From Caldifarciminota bacterium (lineage in GTDB: Bacteria > Hydrothermota > UBA3072 > WFRC01), in assembly GCA_015486685.1 (NCBI GenBank), contig WFRC01000016.1, forward strand, positions 1 to 9,838: 9,838 nucleotides of DNA, read 5' to 3'. Under the pieces are notes generated by a model. That model was not told where the DNA came from. It made no database searches and saw nothing but the letters and a program-made list of their open reading frames with translations. Each line of letters opens with the position of its first letter. Positions within the stretch are counted from its first letter, which is position 1. A program made the translations under genes and the position numbers. Positions 1 to 7,693 of the stretch are shown here, one piece after another.

Positions 1-240
1 GTTCAGGGTGTTGGATATAGATATTTCGCTGTAAGACGGGCTGAAAAATTTGACATCACAGGATGGATAAGGAATAGATTGGATGGTAAGGTAGAACTGG
101 AAGTAGAAGGAGAAGAAAACAATCTGAATGCATTTATTGAAGAATTGAAGATTGGACCATTGTCCGCAGATGTAACACGCATTGACATTGAACAGAGACA
201 GTGGACAGGCGAATTTAACACATTTGAAGTGAGGTTCTAA
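1..240 (+). CDS. acyP: Acylphosphatase, 3' part (5' end outside window)
   Basis: The open frame from base 1 encodes the last 79 residues of an acylphosphatase, a small cytosolic enzyme that hydrolyses acyl phosphates such as carbamoyl phosphate. The fragment begins with VQGVGYRYF, the family's phosphate-binding loop with the catalytic arginine (R7 of the fragment). GWIRN follows, with the substrate-positioning asparagine (N25), then the acidic EVEGEE strand and the closing FEVRF strand. Family members are about 90 residues, so only some 10 N-terminal residues are missing. The stop codon TAA (238-240) overlaps the apt ATG (240-242) by one base, which suggests co-transcription and translational coupling. 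The identification rests on family motifs and is secure; the physiological substrate is unknown. Confidence 0.93.
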   Translation, partial: VQGVGYRYFAVRRAEKFDITGWIRNRLDGKVELEVEGEENNLNAFIEELKIGPLSADVTRIDIEQRQWTGEFNTFEVRF

Positions 241-755
241 TGGAAGAATTAAAAAAACTTATCAGGGATGTACCTGATTTCCCTCAAAAGGGAATTATTT
301 TCAAGGATATTACAACACTTATTAAAGACAAAAATGGATTTAAAAGGGCTATTGACTTATTGAAAGAGAAAATCAATCACCTGAATTTTGAGAAATTTGT
401 AGCCATTGAATCAAGAGGATATATTTTTGGTGCAGCACTTGCCTATCTAATGGATAAAGGACTTGTAATTGTGAGAAAGCCGGGAAAACTCCCTGCTGAA
501 ACAATTCAAGAAGAATATTCCCTTGAATATGGAACAAATACCATTGAAATGCACAAAGATGCGATAAATAAGGGAGAAAAGGTTGTTATTATTGATGATT
601 TGCTTGCCACAGGTGGAACCGCTCGTGCTACAGCAAAACTTATAGAAAGACTTGGAGGTAAGGTAGAAGGTGTACTATTCCTGATTGAATTAGACTTTTT
701 GAAAGGTATAGAAAAACTAAAAGGATATAATATATACTCAATAATACATTATTAA
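240..755 (+). CDS. apt: Adenine phosphoribosyltransferase
   Basis: This 171-residue protein is of normal length for APRT, which converts adenine and PRPP to AMP and pyrophosphate in purine salvage in the cytosol. The N-terminus has the family pattern IRDVPDFPQKGIIFKDIT (residues 8-25). AIESRGYIFG (55-64) follows, then the flexible catalytic-loop region RKPGKLPAETIQEEY (79-93), and the type I phosphoribosyltransferase PRPP-binding motif VVIIDDLLATGGTA (115-128). The ATG overlaps the stop of the acylphosphatase gene, and GAGG at 231-234 gives a ribosome binding site 5 nt upstream. The TAA stop (753-755) overlaps the stop codon of the convergent tamB-like gene, leaving no spacer for a terminator. 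Confidence 0.97.
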   Translation: MEELKKLIRDVPDFPQKGIIFKDITTLIKDKNGFKRAIDLLKEKINHLNFEKFVAIESRGYIFGAALAYLMDKGLVIVRKPGKLPAETIQEEYSLEYGTNTIEMHKDAINKGEKVVIIDDLLATGGTARATAKLIERLGGKVEGVLFLIELDFLKGIEKLKGYNIYSIIHY

Positions 756-3700
756 AATTTTAGTTTGAGTTCAATCCCTGCCCAATATCTTCCCTGTTCA
801 TCCCTTTCGGTTATAAATGAACCGTATTTTTTTATAAGATATTGAACCTTAAATTGGTCAGGAGATTGCGCAAGTATATCTTTTGAATATGAAGCATAAA
901 TATTCCTGGTAATATACTTCCCGACAGTAATTTTTGTGCTTTTTTCCTTACCAAAAAGATTCGCCTGCAAATCAAGTGCATCTATCCCAACAGTAGACTG
1001 TATTCTGTTGAGCAACTGTGTTCTTATCAAATATGTAATTGCCTTTGAAGGTAAAGCACTGCTCATCTTCTGGAAAGAAGCAATCTGTTTCCATGTCATA
1101 TCTATATTTAATAAGGGAATAATATCCTTTAATTCAAGTGGTGGCAGAGGGCTTTCAGTATGCAGGTCAAATGTAGGAGATAACATTGTTCCTCCTACAA
1201 TTAAAACCACAGGACCCGAAATCTTCTCCTCGTTTTCTTTCTGCATCCGCACCTCTGTTTTTGCAATCAAATCAATAGAGGGATTCAACTCTCCCCCACC
1301 CTGGAATCTAAATGCACCTTTTTCCACCTTAAATGGTTTATCAAAGTAATAAAAGTATCCATCAACCACATTTGCCTTCCCATCTATCTTAATCTTTCTA
1401 TCCCTTGCAATTGTGATATTTCCTGAAAGTTCCATATCGGCAAAATCATTTCTTATCCATACATTCCCGGGCATTATAATCTTAATGTGTAATTTTACAG
1501 GTGACTTAACCGAAGCAACACTCCCCCCTTGTTTTTTCTTAAAAGGAATTGAGATTATTGCCTTGTTAATCTTTACATTACCTGTAACCACAGGAGACTT
1601 TACTTTGCCTTTGACAGCAATATCAACATCTAATAGTACATCTACATCCTCTATCCCCTTTATTGAGAACCTTGTAATGGTTGTTTTTATATCCATTGTT
1701 TGCGGTTTAAATTTCTTCATCTCTATCTTCCCGGATGTAAAAAATTTTCCTGTGCCGGTCTTCCCATTCAATGGTCCTATCATTACCTTTTTGTTGTCAA
1801 ACTTCACACTACCCTTAATGTTTGTAATCTTTGTGCCCAAGGGTGTAAGATAAATTCCCATTGAATCAATACCTATATTCCCTTTTATCACAGGATTTTT
1901 CACAGTACCCTTAGCCCGCATTTTTACGGATATATTCCCCCTGTATATATCCATAACAGACTTGAACTGGGCAAATGGCCACAATCCTAAATCCTCAACA
2001 TTTATCCTGACATCCATTGGTTTTTTACTTAAGATTATATGCTCCTTCCTTGATAAAGATACTGATATCGGAACAAAGCCACTTATTTTAGATATCTTAT
2101 CCTTGTAATACATATTAAATTTTGTTATATTGAAAATATTGTCTTCGTAGTCCATTTGAATCCTTATAGAATCATATTTTGCATCTTCAAATACAAATGC
2201 ATTCATCCAGCCTAAAATGCCAATTCGGGGTTTATCCTGCGTGCCTGAAACATTGAGGATGATTTCTCCGTTCCCTTTTAATATTTTTTTAAGTGATACA
2301 TAACCTGCAACCTTTCTGAGATCTGATGCAGTAATATCCATCACTAAATCAAGTTTTTCGGTTGAGTAAGTTCCCCAGATATTAATATTAGAACCGGGAC
2401 CATTCAATATAAATTTATCAATCTGAATTTCACCCTTTGATACACTGATAAAAACAGGCTTTGGATTTATCACATTCCTTTTAAGGCTATCAGATATACT
2501 GAATGTGTCTATCCTTACCTTCATCCCATCCCCCATCCGAGATACACCTGAAATAAACATTTTTTTATCTTCATAATTTCCATTAACATTAAAATTTACC
2601 GTATCCGCAGCACCTTTTACCTTTAGTTTGAAATTATTTAATTTTGATTTTCCTATTGTAATACTTTTCATACTTAAATCTATAACGCCTTTCGGCGACT
2701 TGGTAATATTACTCGCTGAAATTCCCATTTCAAAATAAGGGATACCAATATTCTTAAACCCTATATCTCTACCCCATATATTCCCTACAACCGTGGGTGT
2801 CTTTATATCTCCTATTACTGCAATATCCGAATGTATATGCCCTTTTATCGGCAAATTTAAGATGTGAGAGAAATTTTCAAGGTTAAGACTATCGGTACTT
2901 ATTGTGAGATTAGCCAATTTCTTACTTACATCCCCTTCAATACTTATTCCTATCCCTTTTCCCTCAACCAAAAGCGTATCAATTTTGAGGATATTATACT
3001 TTTTCACCCCTACTCTAATACAAACATAAGATATGGGCAATTTCTGGAAACTGGAATGCGAAAGCAGGACATTGAAATTACCATTTCCCTTTTTTGAGAG
3101 AGAAAATCTTAACTTGCCATTTATATTAGATGCGATATCCTTTTTAACAGAAGATACATCAAATTTGTTCAATGTAAGTGCCCCCCTGATATTTCCATCA
3201 AAATCTGCATATATATATCCGCTTACTGCATTTTTATTAAATGCCTGAACTGCCAGATTTACCTTTTTATCTTTTACCTTAGATTTAATACTTAATACCT
3301 TCATTTTTAAACCATTATAATAAAGATTGCTCATTTTAATCTTACCTGTTATTTCAGGATTTTTTATATCTCCCGACACAAAATAATTAAAATTTATAAT
3401 GCCTTTTGCCTTTTTCTCGCCTAACAGAGAAGAAAAATTTTCTATGTTAATTCTTCCCTTAATCCCGAAATTTATTTCATTTGCAGAAATGTTACCTGAA
3501 ACATTAATGAAACTTTTTTGTGAAGAAACTCTCATCTGTTTTATATGTATATTTAACAAAGAATCCACTACAGCAGCAATGGCCATCTTAACAGGAATAG
3601 ACTTATATCTCATTCCCAGGTTGTCCACTTTCAGGCTTAACCCATTTTCCTTTTTTAATATACTACCTGACATCTGGATATTTTCCAGGTTATAATCTTG

Positions 3701-4126
3701 ATATTTTATAAACCCATTTTTAATATAAATTTTTCTTATAGTAATATCCGGCAGTAAACCACCCTTTTTTGCATTATCTTTACCTTTCTTTTTTTCTTTA
3801 ATCTTAATTACAGGTTTAGTAATAACGATACTTTTTATATCTTTCCTTATTAAAGAAATAAGACTAAATCTAATAATAATACTCTCGGTAGATATGTACT
3901 GATATTTACTTTTTAGTGTAACATTTTTAATAGTTATATTGCCAAATATATTCATTTTTATATCTGAAAGATTGATAGAAACCTGAGGGATTTGATTTGC
4001 CTTTCTTAAAACAATATCCTTTATCTTATTTATTCCCCAATGTGAATTTATAAATATTGTAATTATGAACAATAAAGATATTATTCCGACAACAGTCCAT
4101 AAAAATATTTTTAACACCTTTCTCAA
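752..4126 (-). CDS. tamB: TamB-like inner-membrane-anchored translocation/assembly protein (TTG start)
   Basis: This 1124-residue protein is a TamB/AsmA-like envelope protein. It has one N-terminal membrane segment (about residues 6-27) after a basic start, then hundreds of residues of short alternating beta-strands typical of the hydrophobic-groove beta-taco fold. The C-terminal TamB (DUF490-type) domain is recognisable: the FKVEKGAFRFQGGGELNPS region near residues 930-950, then VGKYITRNIYASYS, and a final strand IELKLKF ending in aromatic F. Length is close to E. coli TamB (about 1260). TamB partners an Omp85 protein, here encoded directly upstream, in outer-membrane protein assembly or lipid transport. 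The first codon is TTG (4126-4124), which overlaps the Omp85 TGA (4125-4123). A strong GGGGAGGG lies 4 nt upstream, inside the last Omp85 codons. GTG at codon 4 is an alternative start. Confidence 0.88.
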   Translation of the reverse strand: MRKVLKIFLWTVVGIISLLFIITIFINSHWGINKIKDIVLRKANQIPQVSINLSDIKMNIFGNITIKNVTLKSKYQYISTESIIIRFSLISLIRKDIKSIVITKPVIKIKEKKKGKDNAKKGGLLPDITIRKIYIKNGFIKYQDYNLENIQMSGSILKKENGLSLKVDNLGMRYKSIPVKMAIAAVVDSLLNIHIKQMRVSSQKSFINVSGNISANEINFGIKGRINIENFSSLLGEKKAKGIINFNYFVSGDIKNPEITGKIKMSNLYYNGLKMKVLSIKSKVKDKKVNLAVQAFNKNAVSGYIYADFDGNIRGALTLNKFDVSSVKKDIASNINGKLRFSLSKKGNGNFNVLLSHSSFQKLPISYVCIRVGVKKYNILKIDTLLVEGKGIGISIEGDVSKKLANLTISTDSLNLENFSHILNLPIKGHIHSDIAVIGDIKTPTVVGNIWGRDIGFKNIGIPYFEMGISASNITKSPKGVIDLSMKSITIGKSKLNNFKLKVKGAADTVNFNVNGNYEDKKMFISGVSRMGDGMKVRIDTFSISDSLKRNVINPKPVFISVSKGEIQIDKFILNGPGSNINIWGTYSTEKLDLVMDITASDLRKVAGYVSLKKILKGNGEIILNVSGTQDKPRIGILGWMNAFVFEDAKYDSIRIQMDYEDNIFNITKFNMYYKDKISKISGFVPISVSLSRKEHIILSKKPMDVRINVEDLGLWPFAQFKSVMDIYRGNISVKMRAKGTVKNPVIKGNIGIDSMGIYLTPLGTKITNIKGSVKFDNKKVMIGPLNGKTGTGKFFTSGKIEMKKFKPQTMDIKTTITRFSIKGIEDVDVLLDVDIAVKGKVKSPVVTGNVKINKAIISIPFKKKQGGSVASVKSPVKLHIKIIMPGNVWIRNDFADMELSGNITIARDRKIKIDGKANVVDGYFYYFDKPFKVEKGAFRFQGGGELNPSIDLIAKTEVRMQKENEEKISGPVVLIVGGTMLSPTFDLHTESPLPPLELKDIIPLLNIDMTWKQIASFQKMSSALPSKAITYLIRTQLLNRIQSTVGIDALDLQANLFGKEKSTKITVGKYITRNIYASYSKDILAQSPDQFKVQYLIKKYGSFITERDEQGRYWAGIELKLKF

Positions 4127-5928
4127 AATGCCCTCCCCAATGTAAAATATATATTGCCCAACCCTGATAATGTATGCTTTGCATACTCAATCCTCAACGG
4201 ACCAACAGGTGTAACAAAATATATTCCACTGCCTACACCAATATAAAAATTACCATTAACCATAGGAAATCTTGCCCAATCCAGAAAACCTGTAAGATAA
4301 AGATGCTTAATAAATACATTCTTTCTGAATTGTATTGTGCCTCTAACATACTCGTTCAAATAATGCTTCTCCGTAATACTATCCTCAACACACCCTATTT
4401 CCCCAACCCCATATCCCCTCAGAGAATTCACCCCACCCAATATAAAAAGTTCTGAAACGCCTACATCTTCAAGCGTTAAACCATTCTGTGGATATACCTT
4501 GCCAGATGCTATAAATAATTCCCATATTAACCTTTTAAGACTCAGAATATTGCCATAATTTACTTCCCATTTTAGAAAATGATTTATGCCTCCAAGCATT
4601 CCACCCGCCTTTTCTACTGATAACCCGCCAAAACTCCCACTTTTAGGGTTTATCATATTATCTCTCCTGTCAAATTGTCCGGAAGCCTCAATCCCCCTTG
4701 TATCTTTCAACTCGGGGATTGTATCGCCTTTGAGAGAATATACATTATAAAAAAAAGAGAAATATATACCATTCCCTTCCTTTGGAACATACCCAATCTT
4801 TGTATTTGCATCTTTTTCTATTTCTTTATATGTAGATTCCTTTTCTTTATTATATGTTCCTGTTGCATAGAATATCAATGGTGTATTGAGAATATATGGG
4901 GACTCATATCTCGAGTAGACATATATCTTTCTACCCCCTCCCCACCCAAAACCATACTCACCTGACAATTGCATTTTACTCTCCGTGTTAAAAAGATTCT
5001 TGATAGCCAATTTTCCCCTATTAATAATCCAATCCGGAGAAAGATAGCCAAAGCCCACTCCCAGGTTTCTCTTTTTCTCGGGAACATAAGTAAGACAAAT
5101 CTTAATAGTATCCGCCCTTTCAGAAAGCCCTATCTTATTTATCTTTATAATCTTAAAAAGTCCTGTGCCATAAAGGGATGACTTGGTTTTAGAAATCAAG
5201 GATGGATTATATCCTTCACCTTTCTTGAAAAATATATGCCTTTTTATTATCTTTTTATTTACTCCTATACCTTCTATTGTAATATCCCCAAAATATGCCC
5301 TTTTACCCTCATCAACAATAAAATAAATATCTATCGTATGGTTTACCGTATCCTTCACCGTAGAATCAGAAATGACACAATATGCATAGCCATAATTTGA
5401 ATATAAATCCATCATCGCATATTCTCCCATTACTACTTGAAGTGCCTTAAATCTTTGACCTTGCTTTATCTTCAAACGAGTTTTCAGCACATCATCCGCA
5501 ATAATATGGTTGCCCGTAAAATGAAATTTCTTAATAGTATAACAGTGCCCTTCCTGTATTTTAATGGTAATGTAAAATGCCTTCTCACGAAAATTCAATT
5601 TCATATCTGTTTTCTCGTGTTTTACATCAAAAAATCCCCTCTCACGATAAAATTCAAGGATATGTGTTATATCGTGTCTCAATTTATAAGGATCATATTC
5701 ATCTCCCTGCCTTAAACTCATCTGGGAAAGAAGAACCTTTTGAGGAAAACTCTTATTACCTTTAATTGCAATCTTTTTTGCTGTAAATTTCATTGGAAAA
5801 AGTATAAAAGGAATAAATAAAATCAAGGCTGCCGCTAATCGCCTACCACTGGCAGCAGAAATATAGTTTTTTGTGAAACGTAATGCATAAGGCATAAAAA
5901 GTAAAAAATGTCTTTTTCCCTTTTCCAT
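4123..5928 (-). CDS. Omp85-family outer-membrane barrel protein (TamA/BamA-like)
   Basis: This 601-residue protein has a hydrophobic export segment at about residues 31-45. Three POTRA-like repeats follow (roughly 50-126, 130-208 and 212-283), then a 16-strand-type barrel from about 285 to the terminal F601. Diagnostic barrel motifs are FDRRDNMINPKSGSF (419-433), FILGGVNSLRGYG (495-507) containing the L6 RGY motif of Omp85 proteins, and VTPVGPLRIEYA (572-583). Three POTRAs, about 600 residues and a downstream tamB fit TamA better than BamA (usually five POTRAs, about 800 residues), but in lineages without classical TamA it may have another name. ATG 5928 has AAGG about 8 nt upstream. Residues 8-19 (FLLFMPYALRFT) are encoded by a heptameric repeat also found between genes, so the N-terminus before residue 30 may be a recent addition. 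The gene sits 41 nt after the MEMO-AMMECR1 gene. Confidence 0.9.
   Translation of the reverse strand: MEKGKRHFLLFMPYALRFTKNYISAASGRRLAAALILFIPFILFPMKFTAKKIAIKGNKSFPQKVLLSQMSLRQGDEYDPYKLRHDITHILEFYRERGFFDVKHEKTDMKLNFREKAFYITIKIQEGHCYTIKKFHFTGNHIIADDVLKTRLKIKQGQRFKALQVVMGEYAMMDLYSNYGYAYCVISDSTVKDTVNHTIDIYFIVDEGKRAYFGDITIEGIGVNKKIIKRHIFFKKGEGYNPSLISKTKSSLYGTGLFKIIKINKIGLSERADTIKICLTYVPEKKRNLGVGFGYLSPDWIINRGKLAIKNLFNTESKMQLSGEYGFGWGGGRKIYVYSRYESPYILNTPLIFYATGTYNKEKESTYKEIEKDANTKIGYVPKEGNGIYFSFFYNVYSLKGDTIPELKDTRGIEASGQFDRRDNMINPKSGSFGGLSVEKAGGMLGGINHFLKWEVNYGNILSLKRLIWELFIASGKVYPQNGLTLEDVGVSELFILGGVNSLRGYGVGEIGCVEDSITEKHYLNEYVRGTIQFRKNVFIKHLYLTGFLDWARFPMVNGNFYIGVGSGIYFVTPVGPLRIEYAKHTLSGLGNIYFTLGRAF
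5873..5907. repeat. Heptameric array inside the Omp85 coding sequence
   Basis: On the plus strand five 7-nt units (GTGAAAC, GTAATGC, ATAAGGC, ATAAAAA, GTAAAAA) match the unit pattern and order of the intergenic array at 9096-9130. Read in frame on the minus strand they encode residues 8-19 of the Omp85 protein. Confidence 0.65.
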
Positions 5929-5969
5929 ACTTTATACCTTATCTACCATCCGCTAATATTCCTTTCAAC

Positions 5970-7469
5970 TTATTCAGAAAAAATTAAGGCAGAAAATCTA
6001 TATAACTGGGCACCCTCCTGTTTCCAGCAATTCCCTGGCAATCCTGCTTTATGGCAGGTCTCTTGTAAGAATTGGGCTCTGTCCCATCCATATTCAGTAG
6101 CAACCTGCGGCAAAAGCAGCCCTGAATAAAAGCCATACTGCACATACAGTCCGTCCCTCCCCACTACAATTTCAGAAGGGTCATTTACCTTCACCATAGG
6201 TGTTAAAACAGAAATCTCAATTTTAATATCCTTTAACTCTTTTGGTTGAACAGGAGAAAATCTCGGGTCTTTCGTAGCGGCAGAAATCGCCATTTCTTTT
6301 ACCCCTAAATAAAGTGGCTCAACCCCTCTGATAAGCCCTATACAGCCTCTTAAATTCCCTCTTTCTGTAAGGGTAACAAATACACCCCATTTTTCATTTA
6401 ATTTCTCTGATTTTACAGAAAAATTCGGGACAGACTCCCCCCTAACATAATGTTCAACAGTTTCCCTTGCTATTGTTAAAAGTGTCTTCTCTTCTTCTTG
6501 ACTTAGTTCAGGGATATCCTCATCCGCCCTTTTTTCTGTTTTTTTTTCTACACGCCTTTTAACAATAAACGAAGAATACCCAACAATATATCCTCCCGGA
6601 CTCACTCCGACTACATCCTGAGATGTAGTATGATTTAACAGTTTCGGCTTACTGCCTCCCAATGCCTTTGTAGTTTTAAGCATAACAGCAATAGGGCCAA
6701 AACCGCAGGCGGCGGCAATTTGCTCTCCCCTATGCTCCATCTCAAATTCCTGAATATACTTCATCAGTCCATCTCCATCATAATCCTCTATATATTTTAA
6801 TACCTTTTTATCACTGCTGTATGCCTGTGAATATGAATAACCGTGATACAGGTCAGAACTCGCTAAAATCAGCCATTTATCTTTACCTTTTAGGGTTTTA
6901 ACTAATGCATCCGTAAGAATATTCACCATATTCAGAGTTTGATTCCCCATTACAATAGGAACAATCTTGAAATTGGGAAAAATTACCTGTAAGAATGGAA
7001 TTTCAACCTCTAATGAATGTTCCATAGAATGCCCTTCGGGAAAATATTTAATAACCCCTGGGTTATAAGACTCTATTTCCTTAGACAATGATGCATCAAC
7101 GGGAACTATCCCAAGTGGAGTTTTCCATTCTCCCTTATCATAAACAGAGATACCATCAAAGAATGAATGATGGGACGGACCTATCAAAATTATGGTATTA
7201 TACTCGCCACCCGATATAGCCTTAAATGAATATGCCGCAGTTTGTCCCGAATACGGATAGCCTGCATGAGGACAAACAATACCCGTTATATTCTTTTGAG
7301 GACTTACATTTGCCTTCTCGAGAAAACTTTCAATCATTCCTTTAAGGGTTTCAGGGTTTGCCGGATAAAATTGGCCTGCAACAACAGGTTCTCTTATCAT
7401 AGTTTTCACCTCCTTTGCCTGAATTTGAACAACTGATGTAATAAATAAAAAAATCACTATTTTTTTCAT
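5970..7469 (-). CDS. MEMO-AMMECR1 fusion protein (AmmeMemoRadiSam proteins B and A) with N-terminal signal peptide
   Basis: This 499-residue fusion has a MEMO domain (about 27-303) followed by an AMMECR1 domain (about 325-497), joined by a charged linker. MEMO is related to class III extradiol dioxygenases. Its metal-site-type residues are visible as CPHAGYPYSG (66-75, H68), GPSHH (97-101), GHSMEH (146-151), SSDLYHG (204-210) and AACGFGP (253-259, C255). AMMECR1 carries its signature LRGCIG (373-378) and ATKDPRFSPV (398-407). In many prokaryotes these two occur with a radical-SAM protein, not present in this window; the biochemical role is unsettled. Residues 1-18 (MKKIVIFLFITSVVQIQA) look like a signal peptide with an IQA cleavage site, implying an envelope location. 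However, an excellent Shine-Dalgarno lies 8 nt before ATG 7400 (M24), which would give a 476-residue cytosolic protein. It is first in the operon with the Omp85 and TamB genes. Confidence 0.92.
   Translation of the reverse strand: MKKIVIFLFITSVVQIQAKEVKTMIREPVVAGQFYPANPETLKGMIESFLEKANVSPQKNITGIVCPHAGYPYSGQTAAYSFKAISGGEYNTIILIGPSHHSFFDGISVYDKGEWKTPLGIVPVDASLSKEIESYNPGVIKYFPEGHSMEHSLEVEIPFLQVIFPNFKIVPIVMGNQTLNMVNILTDALVKTLKGKDKWLILASSDLYHGYSYSQAYSSDKKVLKYIEDYDGDGLMKYIQEFEMEHRGEQIAAACGFGPIAVMLKTTKALGGSKPKLLNHTTSQDVVGVSPGGYIVGYSSFIVKRRVEKKTEKRADEDIPELSQEEEKTLLTIARETVEHYVRGESVPNFSVKSEKLNEKWGVFVTLTERGNLRGCIGLIRGVEPLYLGVKEMAISAATKDPRFSPVQPKELKDIKIEISVLTPMVKVNDPSEIVVGRDGLYVQYGFYSGLLLPQVATEYGWDRAQFLQETCHKAGLPGNCWKQEGAQLYRFSALIFSE
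7400..7416 (-). promoter_or_regulatory. Strong internal Shine-Dalgarno and alternative start of the MEMO-AMMECR1 gene
   Basis: The minus strand reads AAAGGAGGTGA at 7416-7406, close to the full anti-16S complement, and the ATG at 7400-7398 follows 8 nt after the AGGAGG core. It lies inside the codons for residues 19-23. The upstream ATG (7469) has only GAGG about 14 nt away, too far for good initiation. The site favours translation from M24 (MIREPVVAGQFYP), which is where MEMO domains normally begin. Confidence 0.75.
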
Positions 7470-7476
7470 ATATATA

Positions 7477-7504
7477 AAATTAACCTCAAAATTCCTGTTG
7501 TCAA
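7477..7504 (-). promoter_or_regulatory. Possible promoter of the MEMO-AMMECR1/Omp85/TamB operon
   Basis: The minus strand has a perfect -35 box TTGACA (7504-7499) and, 16 nt on, a weak -10-like TAATTT (7482-7477). Transcription would then start within a few bases of the ATG at 7469, giving a leaderless or almost leaderless message for the signal-peptide form. The -10 match is poor, so this is a tentative call. Confidence 0.35.
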
Positions 7505-7560
7505 GAGATAAATGAAAAATATTTCAAAAAAGATGGGGCATAACAAGCAAAAAAATAGAC

Positions 7561-7588
7561 TTGACAAATTCTTTTATATTATTATATT
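7561..7588 (+). promoter_or_regulatory. Sigma70-type promoter of the tRNA-Ile/barrel/tRNA-Ala unit
   Basis: A consensus -35 TTGACA (7561-7566) is followed after 16 nt by TATATT (7583-7588). The predicted start near 7595 lies about 8 nt before the mature tRNA-Ile 5' end, as expected for a tRNA promoter. Confidence 0.7.
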
Positions 7589-7602
7589 CCAGAAAGATAC
7601 GA

Positions 7603-7676
7603 GGGCCCATAGCTCAGTTGGTTAGAGCGCTCGCCTGATAAGCGAGAGGTGGGTGGTTCGAGTCCACTTGGGCCCA
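7603..7676 (+). tRNA. tRNA-Ile (GAU)
   Basis: The 74-nt cloverleaf is complete. The acceptor stem GGGCCCA (7603-7609) pairs fully with TGGGCCC (7669-7675), with discriminator A at 7676. The anticodon stem CTCGC/GCGAG flanks the loop CTGATAA with anticodon GAT (7637-7639). The T-arm GGTGG/CCACT contains one G-U pair around TTCGAGT. CCA is not encoded. The barrel-protein ATG lies 17 nt after its 3' end, and no rRNA gene is adjacent. Confidence 0.97.
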
Positions 7677-7693
7677 TTAAATATGGAGGAACT

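Noticed and set aside
936..1853. Long plus-strand open frames opposite the TamB gene (936-1349 and 1413-1853)
   Set aside because: They are antisense to a clear beta-strand-rich protein, lack ribosome binding sites and resemble no family; they are shadows.
7649..7693. N-terminal extension of the barrel protein by 15 residues
   Set aside because: The extension would be encoded by tRNA-Ile sequence; the ATG at 7694 has GGAGG just upstream and starts directly with a signal peptide.
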